Assembly (NCBI GenBank): GCA_002481295.1
Contig: DLDU01000041.1
Coordinates: 1-42,282, forward strand
DNA length: 42,282 nt
Direction of reading: 5' to 3'
From: Prevotella sp. UBA7764
Lineage (GTDB): Bacteria; Bacteroidota; Bacteroidia; Bacteroidales; Bacteroidaceae
Shown: one piece after another, positions 25,298-34,700 of the stretch
How positions within the stretch are numbered: the stretch's first letter is position 1
How the letters are laid out: the number at the start of each line of letters is the position of its first letter
The notes under the pieces: model-generated
The model's input: only the letters and a program-made list of their open reading frames with translations
Database searches by the model: none
Told to the model about the DNA's origin: nothing
Program-made: the position numbers and the translations under genes

Positions 25298-26890
25298 TTA
25301 GTATAATGGATTCTGCTTGATGGATCCGTTGGACATGATAATCTCTGAGTTAGGAATTGGGAAGAGCTCATCGCGTCCCTCTTTAAACGTGATGCCTTTG
25401 TCGCTGCTCTCACCCTTATTCTCTTTCTCGTACTTATCAGTACTCTCATAGAGGTTGTAATGTACAAACGTACCGTTGGGTCCCATGATATTGTCGATAG
25501 CGGGCTTGCCGTTGTCGTCTTTCCAGCGGCGCAGGTCGTAGAGTCGGTTGTCCTCCAATGCCAGCTCTAGACGGCGTTCCAAGCGAATGGCATCGCGCAG
25601 TTCCTTGTTAGAAGCGGTCACAGGAGAGAGCTTGACACGGGCACGCACCTGATTGAGAGCTGCGCGGGCTTCCGCATCATTGCCCAATGCGTTCTCCACC
25701 TCAGCATACATCAGCAGCACGTCGGCATAGCGCAGCAGACGATAGTTCAGCGGGATATGCGGAGCATCGTATGGCGACGGACGCTTGGCAACAGGGATAT
25801 AGAGCTTCATGTTGCATCGTGCGCTCTTATGCTTACTCGGCGAAATGACATAAGGATTGTCCTTTGTCCACGTAGGATCGTTAGGTACGCTGGTCTGACC
25901 GTCGTGCAGGATGGTCCACTTCAGACGCACAGAGTCACCGGCATCCTCAAACGCTTTCTCCAGATTGCTTGTCGGCAATCCCCACGACCAGCCGGAGTCG
26001 TCGCGAGAGCCGACAACCACGGAGATGCGCTCACCCAGACTATAGCTGATGTCGCTGTTGGTCTGAACCTCAAAGAGACTCTCCTTGCTGTTGTTGTGGT
26101 CCATGCTCCACACATCTCCAAAGTTGTCGAGCAGCTGATATTCCTTGCTGTCGATAACAGCCTTGAGCTGCACCTCAGCCTCTTTGTATTTCTCCTGATA
26201 GAGATAAACCTTTCCGAGCAGTCCTTGGGCAGCCCCTTTAGTGACACGACCCAAGTCTTTGCTGCTGTATGCGCTGCGCACGGGCAGGTCTGGAATAGCC
26301 TCAAGCAAATCCTTCTCTATTTGAGCATAGGTCTCCTCTTTGCTTGCCCGCTCTATGCCGGCCACCTCCGACGGCATCTTCAAGTCGAGCACCAAGGGCA
26401 CACCACCAAAGTTCTTCACCAAATCGAAGTATTCAAAGGCGCGCAGGAACTTTGCCTCAGCAATATAGCGCTTCTGGAGTGACTCGTCGTTGAACTTCAC
26501 GCCGAGGATGCGGTTGATGGCGATGTTGCACTGGAGAATGCCTTTGTAGCGATACTGCCAGAAGTTTTGGCAGCTGTTGCCGGCGCTGATGGTGTTGCCC
26601 GTGTAGTGAGCCAGGTGAAGATAATCGCCCGGATCCTGCGTGGTGTTACCCATCCATTCGTCGTCGGTGCACATATCTCCTGCAACGTAGAACTTGTATA
26701 TCTGCCACCAGTCGTCGTAGGTCAGACTCTGATAGCAGCCTGTCACCTGCTTGGCACATTCGTCCTCCGTAGAGAAATAGTTTTCCATGTCCTGCTGACC
26801 AAGGATAGGCTCATCGAGGAAATCGGAGCAGCCGCTCACAGTGAAAGTCAGTGCAGCCGCCATGGTCAGACCCAAAATATATTGTTTCAT
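25298..26890 (-). CDS. SusD/RagB-family lipoprotein of the GH30 PUL
   Basis: 530 aa. Surface glycan-binding partner of the adjacent SusC. The lipobox TFTVSGC at about residues 15-21 is followed by SDFLDEPILGQQDMENYFST, a classic SusD start. TPR-like helices include IAEAKFLRAFEYFDLVKNFG. The C-terminal part shows LNYRLLRYADVLLMYAEVEN, LRDAIRLERRLELALEDNRL, YDLRRW and a terminal SIKQNPLY. It starts 18 bp after susC. The ATG at 26890 precedes a normal signal peptide. Substrate is inferred only from the GH30 enzymes. Confidence 0.9.
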   Translation of the reverse strand: MKQYILGLTMAAALTFTVSGCSDFLDEPILGQQDMENYFSTEDECAKQVTGCYQSLTYDDWWQIYKFYVAGDMCTDDEWMGNTTQDPGDYLHLAHYTGNTISAGNSCQNFWQYRYKGILQCNIAINRILGVKFNDESLQKRYIAEAKFLRAFEYFDLVKNFGGVPLVLDLKMPSEVAGIERASKEETYAQIEKDLLEAIPDLPVRSAYSSKDLGRVTKGAAQGLLGKVYLYQEKYKEAEVQLKAVIDSKEYQLLDNFGDVWSMDHNNSKESLFEVQTNSDISYSLGERISVVVGSRDDSGWSWGLPTSNLEKAFEDAGDSVRLKWTILHDGQTSVPNDPTWTKDNPYVISPSKHKSARCNMKLYIPVAKRPSPYDAPHIPLNYRLLRYADVLLMYAEVENALGNDAEARAALNQVRARVKLSPVTASNKELRDAIRLERRLELALEDNRLYDLRRWKDDNGKPAIDNIMGPNGTFVHYNLYESTDKYEKENKGESSDKGITFKEGRDELFPIPNSEIIMSNGSIKQNPLY

Positions 26891-26908
26891 AGTTGTTGAT
26901 GATAATCG

Positions 26909-29900
26909 TTAAAAGTTCATGTTCACACCCACCAGGAAGGTACGTGGGTTAGGATAACCGGTCCAGTCGATACCAGCCTGTGTGGCACTACCCATAGCAG
27001 CCGTTTCCGGATCCATGCCGCTGTAGCCTGTGATTGTGAAGAGGTTTTGGGCAGAGAGCGAGAAACGCAGCGTGCAGGTGCCAAGAAGCTTCTTAGGCAG
27101 CGTATAGCCCAGTTGCAGCAACTTGCAGCGGAAGTAACTGCCGTCCTCAACGAAGTAAGTCGAAGGACGCGTGTAGTTGGAGTTCGGATCTGCAACGGTC
27201 AGACGCGGATATTCCGTGGAAGTGCCTTCTCCGTGCCAAGCCTTTTCAAGCGTACCGGCATAGACGTTCTGACCGTCCAGACCGAAGTAGCGCTCACGGT
27301 TGAGGTTATAGATATCATTGCCAAAGGTGCCATAGAACTGAGCTCTGAAGTCGAAGCCTTTGTACTGAGCGTTGAGGTTCAGACCCAACATCAAGTCAGG
27401 GAAAGGATTGCCGATATAGGTCTTGTCCTTCTCGTCGATGGTGCCGTCGTGGTTGAGATCTTTATAGCGGAAGTCACCGGGCTGAGCGTTTGGCTGCATG
27501 GCATTTCCGTGCTCGTCGGTGTAGGAGGTCACTTCTGTCTGGTTCTGGAAGATGCCGTCAACGACATAACCGTAGAACTGGCTGATCAGACGTCCTTCTT
27601 CGTTTCGGATGATATAATCGCCATTGTGGCTGCCTGTGTAGATATAGTTGCCATTGAGGTTGACGGCCTTGTTGCGAACAGAGCTGAGGTTCACTCCGAC
27701 GCCATACTGCAATCCACCCACATGGTCGTTCCAGTCGATGCCAAGTTCCCATCCGGTAGCCTTCATGCTTCCGATGTTCTCCCACATCTGTCCGTTCCAC
27801 ATCGGGTAGCCAAGGATGAGCAGATTCTCTTTTTGCATGAGCATGTCGTGGCTCTTCTTGGTGTACCAGTCAGCAGTGACGCGCAGACGATTGGCCAGGA
27901 AAGCCATATCGAGTCCGATGTTGTAGTCCTCTACCGTCTCCCATTTCACATTCGTGTTTCCGATAGACCCAATCGTAGAGCCCACGATCGTGGCAGGAGT
28001 GGCCCCGAAAGTATAGCGTGTCGTAGAGATAGAGCTGATATAAGCCGAGTTGTCGATGTTCTGGTTGCCCACCTTACCCCAGCCGAGTCTTAACTTCAAG
28101 TCGTCGAAGACGTGCTGATGTTTCATAAACGGTTCGCCGGAGATACGCCAAGCGGCACTGACGGCGGGGAAAGTAGCGTACTTGTTGCCTTTGGGGAACT
28201 TGGATGAACCGTCGACACGCACGCTGGCAGTGAGGTAGTAGCGTTCATCATAGTTATACATCACACGACCGAGATAAGAGATCAGCGAGCTGTAGCTGTT
28301 GGTACCCGAAGCCTGCATGTTCTCTGTACCGGCACTCACATAGCGCATTTCCTCAACGTTGGAGGGGATGTTGTCGCGGCTGCCGCTGAGCCAGTAGTCC
28401 TGGAAGCGCTCCATGGTGTAACCAGCCATGACGTTGAGGTTATGGCGTTTGTTGAAGCTCTTCATATATGTCAGCGTGTTGGTCCAGTTCCAGTCGACCC
28501 AGTTCTGCATAGTGCGTGAGGCATTGCTCTTCTCACTTTGTTCGAGGTTGTCGATATGGAAATCCGGTGTGTAGCCGTCCGAGAGGCGGAAGCGTGCATT
28601 GATGCCAAACTGTGTACGGAAGGTCAGTCCGCTGATAGGACTGATGCTGATGAAAGGAGTAGCCAGCAAGCCATATTCGTCGGAATGCTTGTCGAGGCGA
28701 TACATCGAAGCTACAGGGTTCCACTCCTGGTTGTTGTTTGAGCGTGCGTAGTTGCTGTAGGGGTTGGAAGTCCACTCGCTCTTGTCACGCATGACGGGCG
28801 TTGTCGGATCCATGGCCATGATGGCACCCATCAAGCTGGGCGTGTCATTCCAGTTCTCATATTTCGGTGTAAAGTCGATACCAGCCTTGACAATCTTGTT
28901 GAAGTTATACTCCATAGAGAAGCGAGCCGTGAGTTTCTGCCAGTCGCCGACCTTGTACTGAGAATTCTGCCGGAAGTAACCGATGCTTGCCGAATAGAGC
29001 AGTTTGTCGGTGCCTCCCGAGAATCCGATATTGTAGTTCTGTTGCAGCGCGATGTCACGGATACACTGGTCCCACCAGTCTGTACCCTGAGCGTCGGTGA
29101 TGTTCTCAATGCCTTTGTAAGCACCGGTGCTACCGTCATTGGCGTAGCGCATCTTATATACTTTCTCATATTCCGAAGCCTTGGCAACATCGGGCTTGCT
29201 GAGTGTCTGGAAGCCCTCAGAGACGGAAGCCTCAAACTTCATGGCTCCCTTACGGCCTTTCTTGGTGGTGATAAGGATGACACCATTGGAGCCACGAGTA
29301 CCGTAGATAGCCTCAGCGGAAGCGTCCTTGAGCACCTGCATACTTTCGATGTCGTTTTGATTGAGGAAGTTGATGTTATTTCCTACCGGCATACCATCTA
29401 CGACATAGAGCGGGTCAGAACCGTTGATGGTGCTGATGCCTCGAATGATGACACGCGGTGTGGATCCCGGTGAGCCGCTGTTGGTCACCTGCACACCATT
29501 GACCTGTCCCTGCAAGGCGTCCATGACGTTGCCTGTGGTGAGCTTGTTGAGCTCATCACCTTTGATGGCGGAAATAGAACTGGTCAGATCGCCTTTCTTG
29601 GCGACACCATAACCGATGACCACCACCTCATTGAGGTCAGAAGCATTGTCTTTCATCACAACGTTGATAGCAGTGCGTCCGGCTATAGCGATCTTCTGTG
29701 ACGAGAATCCCATCATGGAAAATTCCAGCGTGGCATTCTTGTCGGCATTGATACTATAGTGTCCATCCATATCGGTGACAGTGCCGTTGGTCGTGCCGGC
29801 GACCTTGATATACGCTCCCATCAGGGGTTCATGGTCATCGGCAGAGGTCACTGTACCCGTGATCTTCATCGTCTGCGCCTGCAGGCACAGGGCGAAGACG

Positions 29901-29932
29901 GACAGGAAAAGGGATAACAAATATTTTTTCAT
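26909..29932 (-). CDS. SusC-family TonB-dependent transporter of the GH30 PUL
   Basis: 1007 aa. Signal peptide (to about CLQAQ), CarboxypepD_reg-like domain (ITGTVTSADDHEPLMGAYI, GTVTDMDGHY), the linker NEVVVIGYGVAKKGDLTSSI, plug with LQGQVNGVQVTNSGSPGSTP and VIIRGISTINGSDPLYVVDG, and the SusC signature LKDASAEAIYGTRGSNGVIL followed by TTKKG. The barrel ends in RTFLVGVNMNF. Length and domain order are typical. It imports oligosaccharides released by the GH30 enzymes. It follows the surface-binding lipoprotein gene by 37 bp and precedes susD by 18 bp. Confidence 0.92.
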   Translation of the reverse strand: MKKYLLSLFLSVFALCLQAQTMKITGTVTSADDHEPLMGAYIKVAGTTNGTVTDMDGHYSINADKNATLEFSMMGFSSQKIAIAGRTAINVVMKDNASDLNEVVVIGYGVAKKGDLTSSISAIKGDELNKLTTGNVMDALQGQVNGVQVTNSGSPGSTPRVIIRGISTINGSDPLYVVDGMPVGNNINFLNQNDIESMQVLKDASAEAIYGTRGSNGVILITTKKGRKGAMKFEASVSEGFQTLSKPDVAKASEYEKVYKMRYANDGSTGAYKGIENITDAQGTDWWDQCIRDIALQQNYNIGFSGGTDKLLYSASIGYFRQNSQYKVGDWQKLTARFSMEYNFNKIVKAGIDFTPKYENWNDTPSLMGAIMAMDPTTPVMRDKSEWTSNPYSNYARSNNNQEWNPVASMYRLDKHSDEYGLLATPFISISPISGLTFRTQFGINARFRLSDGYTPDFHIDNLEQSEKSNASRTMQNWVDWNWTNTLTYMKSFNKRHNLNVMAGYTMERFQDYWLSGSRDNIPSNVEEMRYVSAGTENMQASGTNSYSSLISYLGRVMYNYDERYYLTASVRVDGSSKFPKGNKYATFPAVSAAWRISGEPFMKHQHVFDDLKLRLGWGKVGNQNIDNSAYISSISTTRYTFGATPATIVGSTIGSIGNTNVKWETVEDYNIGLDMAFLANRLRVTADWYTKKSHDMLMQKENLLILGYPMWNGQMWENIGSMKATGWELGIDWNDHVGGLQYGVGVNLSSVRNKAVNLNGNYIYTGSHNGDYIIRNEEGRLISQFYGYVVDGIFQNQTEVTSYTDEHGNAMQPNAQPGDFRYKDLNHDGTIDEKDKTYIGNPFPDLMLGLNLNAQYKGFDFRAQFYGTFGNDIYNLNRERYFGLDGQNVYAGTLEKAWHGEGTSTEYPRLTVADPNSNYTRPSTYFVEDGSYFRCKLLQLGYTLPKKLLGTCTLRFSLSAQNLFTITGYSGMDPETAAMGSATQAGIDWTGYPNPRTFLVGVNMNF

Positions 29933-29969
29933 TTGTCTGTTGATTGGTTATACTATTGTTCTGGTTCTA

Positions 29970-31433
29970 TTATTTCACTGGAATGATGCGGCTCCGCAGC
30001 AGGGCATAGTCAAACTCGAAGAGATACTTGCCGTCAGCAGGCACCGTCATCTCCTTCATGTTGTCACCGCCGTTGGGCTTGTTAGCCTCGTTCTCATCAC
30101 TGCCGTCGAAGCGCCAGTACGGCTCAGGCCACCATCCCCAGATATGTGCAACGCTAATCGTGAAACTGATCTTCGTGCCTTTGGTAAGTGTCATCTCGCG
30201 ATAGAGACGGTAAGGATTGTTCTTGTCTTGATAGAGCACAAACGCATTGTTGTTGGGGTTCGTTGTCCAGCTCGGCGTACCTGGCAGCCCACTGCCCGCT
30301 AACACGATTTCGTAAGCCTGTGCGCCACTGCCATCCTTGAAGTCGATCTTTTGTGAACCGTCAAGAATTCCCAACGAAGCGGTTGTCGGAGTATAGCTCT
30401 TCACGTCGTATTCTCCAGTGACCGTGTTAAAGTCGATCTCGTAGTAGCCTACCTTGCTCAGCTTGATGGGCTGTCCGACATTGGGGTTGCTGGTCAGCAG
30501 TCCTGTAGTAGGATCCACGCCAAAGCAAATTGGCTGGAAGTCGGTCTTCTGAGGGATGAAGCGCACGCCGGTACCTGCCTTCTGGTTGTAGTAGAGGGCA
30601 CGATACTGATATTTTCCTGTGTGATCAATGAGCATGGGCACGCCATAGACGTCGCTGGTCAGGTCGGCAGCGTCATCGACATCGGCCAGATACATCTTGT
30701 CGAAGTCAGGCAGATCACTCACTTTGATTGTGCTTGTCGTAGTCGCCGTGTTGTTGAACTTGTCTCCTACCTTTACAGTCATCGTGTAAGTTGCTTCTTT
30801 TTGTGGCATCTCATACACCTTATTATATATATAGGTCGTGCCGCTGATGCTGACGCTGTCGTGTACGTTGAGATCTGGGATGCTCACCACGATATAGTTC
30901 AGATTTTTGTTATCGGCAACAGCCGTGGTGAGGCTGAGCTTAGGATTCTGCAAGAGCACGGTGAGCTCTTTGGAAGGTGCCTGTGTGAATGTCGGAGCTG
31001 TGAAGTCACCGTCGGGAGTGACAAGCACGGTTGTTTCTGTCTGATGTCCACGCACGTCCTCCACCGTTACCTTTACGGGAAACTGATCTCCGTCTTTCCA
31101 TTCTGAGCCGGCAGTGTAGTGATAGCTCAGACTGTACTCATGCAGCAACGTGTCGGGATAATAAGTCAGGAAGTCGATGGTCTTGTCGAGGTTCATCCCT
31201 TCGTTTTCCAGGGTGATGCTCTTCAGTCCGTCAGCATCCTTGGCGACGCCTTCAATGGTGAACTGTCGTCCGGGTTCGGTTTGAATGTGATCCGTAGTCA
31301 ACTGGATTACGGGAGCCTGGTCATCAACAGCAGGATAGTCATCGTCACTGCTGCACGATGTCATAGACACGGTAGCAAGCAATCCGAACAAACCCGCCAA
31401 TAATGGCCGGAAAAAGTTTTTGTTCTTATTCAT
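29970..31433 (-). CDS. Surface glycan-binding lipoprotein (SusE/F-like), first gene of the GH30 PUL
   Basis: 487 aa. The signal peptide ends in a lipobox (VSMTSC) followed by SSDDDYPAVDDQAPVIQL, an acidic surface-export signal. It contains repeated Ig-like beta domains (IQTEPGRQFTIEGVAKDADG, VTVEDVRGHQTETTVLV, YTMTVKVGDKFNNTATTTST). C-terminal domains of the SusE/SusF sort (FKDGSGAQAYEIVLAGSGLP, IWGWWPEPYWRFDGSDE) have exposed Trp and Tyr suited to glycan stacking. It probably captures the polysaccharide at the surface. It lies before susC, whereas such genes usually follow susD. A TAACTTTG -7 element lies about 145 bp upstream. Confidence 0.8.
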   Translation of the reverse strand: MNKNKNFFRPLLAGLFGLLATVSMTSCSSDDDYPAVDDQAPVIQLTTDHIQTEPGRQFTIEGVAKDADGLKSITLENEGMNLDKTIDFLTYYPDTLLHEYSLSYHYTAGSEWKDGDQFPVKVTVEDVRGHQTETTVLVTPDGDFTAPTFTQAPSKELTVLLQNPKLSLTTAVADNKNLNYIVVSIPDLNVHDSVSISGTTYIYNKVYEMPQKEATYTMTVKVGDKFNNTATTTSTIKVSDLPDFDKMYLADVDDAADLTSDVYGVPMLIDHTGKYQYRALYYNQKAGTGVRFIPQKTDFQPICFGVDPTTGLLTSNPNVGQPIKLSKVGYYEIDFNTVTGEYDVKSYTPTTASLGILDGSQKIDFKDGSGAQAYEIVLAGSGLPGTPSWTTNPNNNAFVLYQDKNNPYRLYREMTLTKGTKISFTISVAHIWGWWPEPYWRFDGSDENEANKPNGGDNMKEMTVPADGKYLFEFDYALLRSRIIPVK

Positions 31434-31576
31434 ATAAGTACGCTTTAGTAAGTTGATTGTTTATGTTATGTATTTATTGCGTTAATGTTGATTACCTTTT
31501 GCGATCCTGTAGCAATCCCTTACGAAAGAAAAAGAACTTTAAATATTGAAGATTAGAGCGGATAAATTGTTTGCTG

Positions 31577-31584
31577 CAAAGTTA
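31577..31584 (-). promoter_or_regulatory. -7 element of the GH30 PUL promoter
   Basis: The minus strand reads TAACTTTG, the same octamer as at xusA and the DUF4230 operon, within GCTGCAAAGTTAA on the + strand (shared with the xusA promoter). No TTTG -33 element is seen, which fits activator dependence on the divergent HTCS. The predicted leader is about 140 nt. Confidence 0.6.
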
Positions 31585-31693
31585 ATAAACATGGGTAGAA
31601 CGTGGGGTACAATTATCGTGCTTTCAGTAGCTACAAATCGTGCAAAAGGCTATATTTCGGTCAGCAAGTACCATAATATTGCAAAAAAAATCA

Positions 31694-31701
31694 TATCTTT
31701 G
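31694..31701 (+). promoter_or_regulatory. -7 element of the HTCS gene
   Basis: TATCTTTG matches TAnnTTTG and ends 6 bp before the ATG at 31708, so the start of transcription falls at or a few bases before the start codon. It also argues that the true start is 31708 and not an upstream ATG at 31546. Confidence 0.62.
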
Positions 31702-31707
31702 CATGGT

Positions 31708-34700
31708 ATGATAAAGATCAATAAACATCTCGCTTGGTTGTTGCTGCTTACCTGCTTCGCCTTGTTGCCGGTTCCAGCCAGTGCTGCCATTCTTGCCTCC
31801 TCTCAAGACTATGCCGTCAAGCCTTTAGGTATAGACATGGGTCTGTCGAGCAACTACTGTGTTGCCATCGAGCGTGATAAGTGGGGCTATCTGTGGATCG
31901 CTACCGAGGAAGGTCTCAACCGCTTCGATGGTTCTCATTTCTATACCTATTATCAATACCTCTCTCCCGGCTTCCATGGAGATGCCCTCGGTAGCAATGC
32001 GCTGAGTGCCTTGCTTGACGACACATACAGTCCGGTCATGTGGGTTGCGACACAACGCAATGGACTCAATGCCATCAACTATGCCGACTACTCGATCCGG
32101 CACTATACCCATCAGGCCAAAGACGACCACAGCATTGGGTCTAACGACCTGACTGGATTGGCACGAGCCAGTGACGGCGGACTTTGGGTATGCACTTATT
32201 GGAATGGTGTCGATCACTTCAATACGCATACCGGACAGTTTACCCACTACTGCCGGCGTACGCTTCCCACTCTGCCAAGCGACCAGGTCTGGTGCGCGCT
32301 CGATGGCGGGCACGGTTTCCTCTATGTCGGACATGTCTACAACGGTCTGTCGGTCATAGACACCCACAGCCGACGTGTCACCAACTACAGCCATCGCGAT
32401 GACATTCCATCGTCCATCAGCGGCAATGAGGTTCATTGTCTCTTCCGCGACCGCATGGGACATCTTTGGATAGGCACAAATCATGGACTGGATCTCTTTG
32501 ACCCCATTCGCCAAGCCTTTTTGCACTTTCAAAATGTTCCGCAACTCAAAGGAAAGATTATGGATATCCGTGAGCTCGGCGACAACCGCCTCTGGATCGC
32601 TACAGAGTTGCAGGGTATTGTCATCCTCGACATCTCACGTATCTCAGGCAATAGCCCAGGCAGTTCGCTTATGCCCAGCGCCGACGCACTGTCTGCCTCG
32701 ATGATCATCGGGACCATCACAGAAGGAGCTTCCTCATCACAACTTACCGGCAACGGCATCCGAAGTCTCTGTCCCGACGCCTTTGGCAACGTGTGGGTAG
32801 GGCTCTACGGCTCCGGCATGGATATGATTACACAGGAGTTGCCAGCCTTCACACACATTACCTATTCACCTTTTCCACAGACGGGACAACTCACTAACAA
32901 GAATGTCTTCGGCCTGGCTATCGCTTCCGACGGCTCTCTTTGGGCAGGAACGGATGGCAGTGGCGTCAACGTCTTCAACGGCGGGGGACAGCGCATCGCG
33001 GACATGCCAGCGACAATGGGAAGCTGCGTACAGACGATCTACTGCGATCATGAAGGTCGGCTATGGACAGGCTCCTATACCGACGGTGGAAAGGTGCGTG
33101 AAACCAATGGCACCATCCACGCCATAGAAGGCCTTCCGGCACACGCCGATGTACGCTGCTATTTCGAAGACAATAAACAGCAGATGTGGATCGCAACCTC
33201 GTCAGGACTGTACAGAACAGCTAAGGCAACAAGTCGCGTCGAGGCTCACTGGCCCGTCAAAAGCTATCTGCTCAGGGCGGTCTATGTCGATGACAGGGGC
33301 TATGTGTGGCTGGGCACCTTTGGCAATGGCTTTTTGATCTGTTCTCCTTCCATGCGCATCCTGCACGAGATGAATGAGACCAACGGCTTCCCTTCCAGCG
33401 ATATCTATCACATACAGAACGACCATCGTGGACATATATGGATTGCCACCAATCAGGGACTGGTGTGTATGTCTTCGGAAAAGAGGCAGATCCAACATGT
33501 CTATGGCAGGCGCGACGGCATGGAAAGCAGTTACACCCGTGCTTCGATGATGGACTCTGACGGCAACCTATGGGTCAGCACCAATAAGGGAATCAGCTGT
33601 CTGCGCCACAATGCCAGAGCTTTTATCAACTATTCCTGGCGGGACAACTTGCCAAAAGGCAACTTCAACGACGGCAGTGTATGCGCGCGCGCTGACGGTA
33701 CGCTGTTTTTCGGCAGTACAGATGGCATAGTCTCTTTTCTTCCTCAAAAAGTGCTGACACAACGACGGCCACCGAAAGTCTTCATCACAGGATTGTCGTT
33801 GCCCTCAGCCAACAGCATCGGGCAGGACAGCATCGTGTGCGTTATCGGCAAAAAACAGATCACGGTCGATTACCATCACACCACCTTCTCCATTCTGTTC
33901 AGTGCTCAGGACTATGCCTTGTCACATACAGTGGAATATGCCTACCAGCTGGAGGGACTGCACAGCCAGTGGGCGCTGCTCGACGACAACAAGGTCACGC
34001 TCCACGATCTGCCTTACGGACACTACAAGTTACTTGTGCGCTGTCGTCTGCGCAATCAGCAATGGTCGGCACCAACAGTGATGGAGCTCACCATGCAACC
34101 TCCGTTCTGGCTCTCTTGGTGGGCAAAAACACTCTATGCGCTTATGGTCCTGGCGGTTGTCATCGCCGCCATACGGCTCTATCTGCGTAAAGTCCGTCTC
34201 GAATATCTCTACAACTCGGAGAAGCGAGAACACCAGTTGCAACAAAAGATTACGGAAGAACGACTGCAGTTCTTCACCAACATCGCCCACGAACTGCGTA
34301 CGCCGCTGACGCTGATCCTTGGCCCGCTCGACGACATGGCCCGCCATTCCGACATACCACGTGACGCTAAACACACGCTGGCTGTGGTCTTCCAAAGCGC
34401 GCAAAGACTAAAGGCGCTCATCGACAAGCTGCTGGAATTCAGAAAGACGGAAACGGCGAACAGAAAGTTGCAACCGCAATACGGTAATCTGGTGGACTGT
34501 GTATGCGATGTCTGTCTGAAATATGAGGAGTTGAACCGCAACCCTAATGTTGTTATCACTACGATGGCGTCGCAGCCGGAAATCATGATGAACTTCGATA
34601 AAGATGTGGTGACGATCATCTTGGACAATCTTATCTCCAACGCGGTAAAATACACGGATCGTGGCCATATCACCATTGCGGTCAGCAGTGAGGATGGCGA

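Noticed and set aside
27047..28093. 348-codon open frame on the + strand
   Set aside because: Antisense to the barrel region of the SusC gene; no domain is recognisable.
31546..31707. N-terminal extension of the HTCS from an upstream ATG
   Set aside because: A -7 element and AT-rich promoter sequence lie in this stretch, and a proper signal peptide starts only at 31708.
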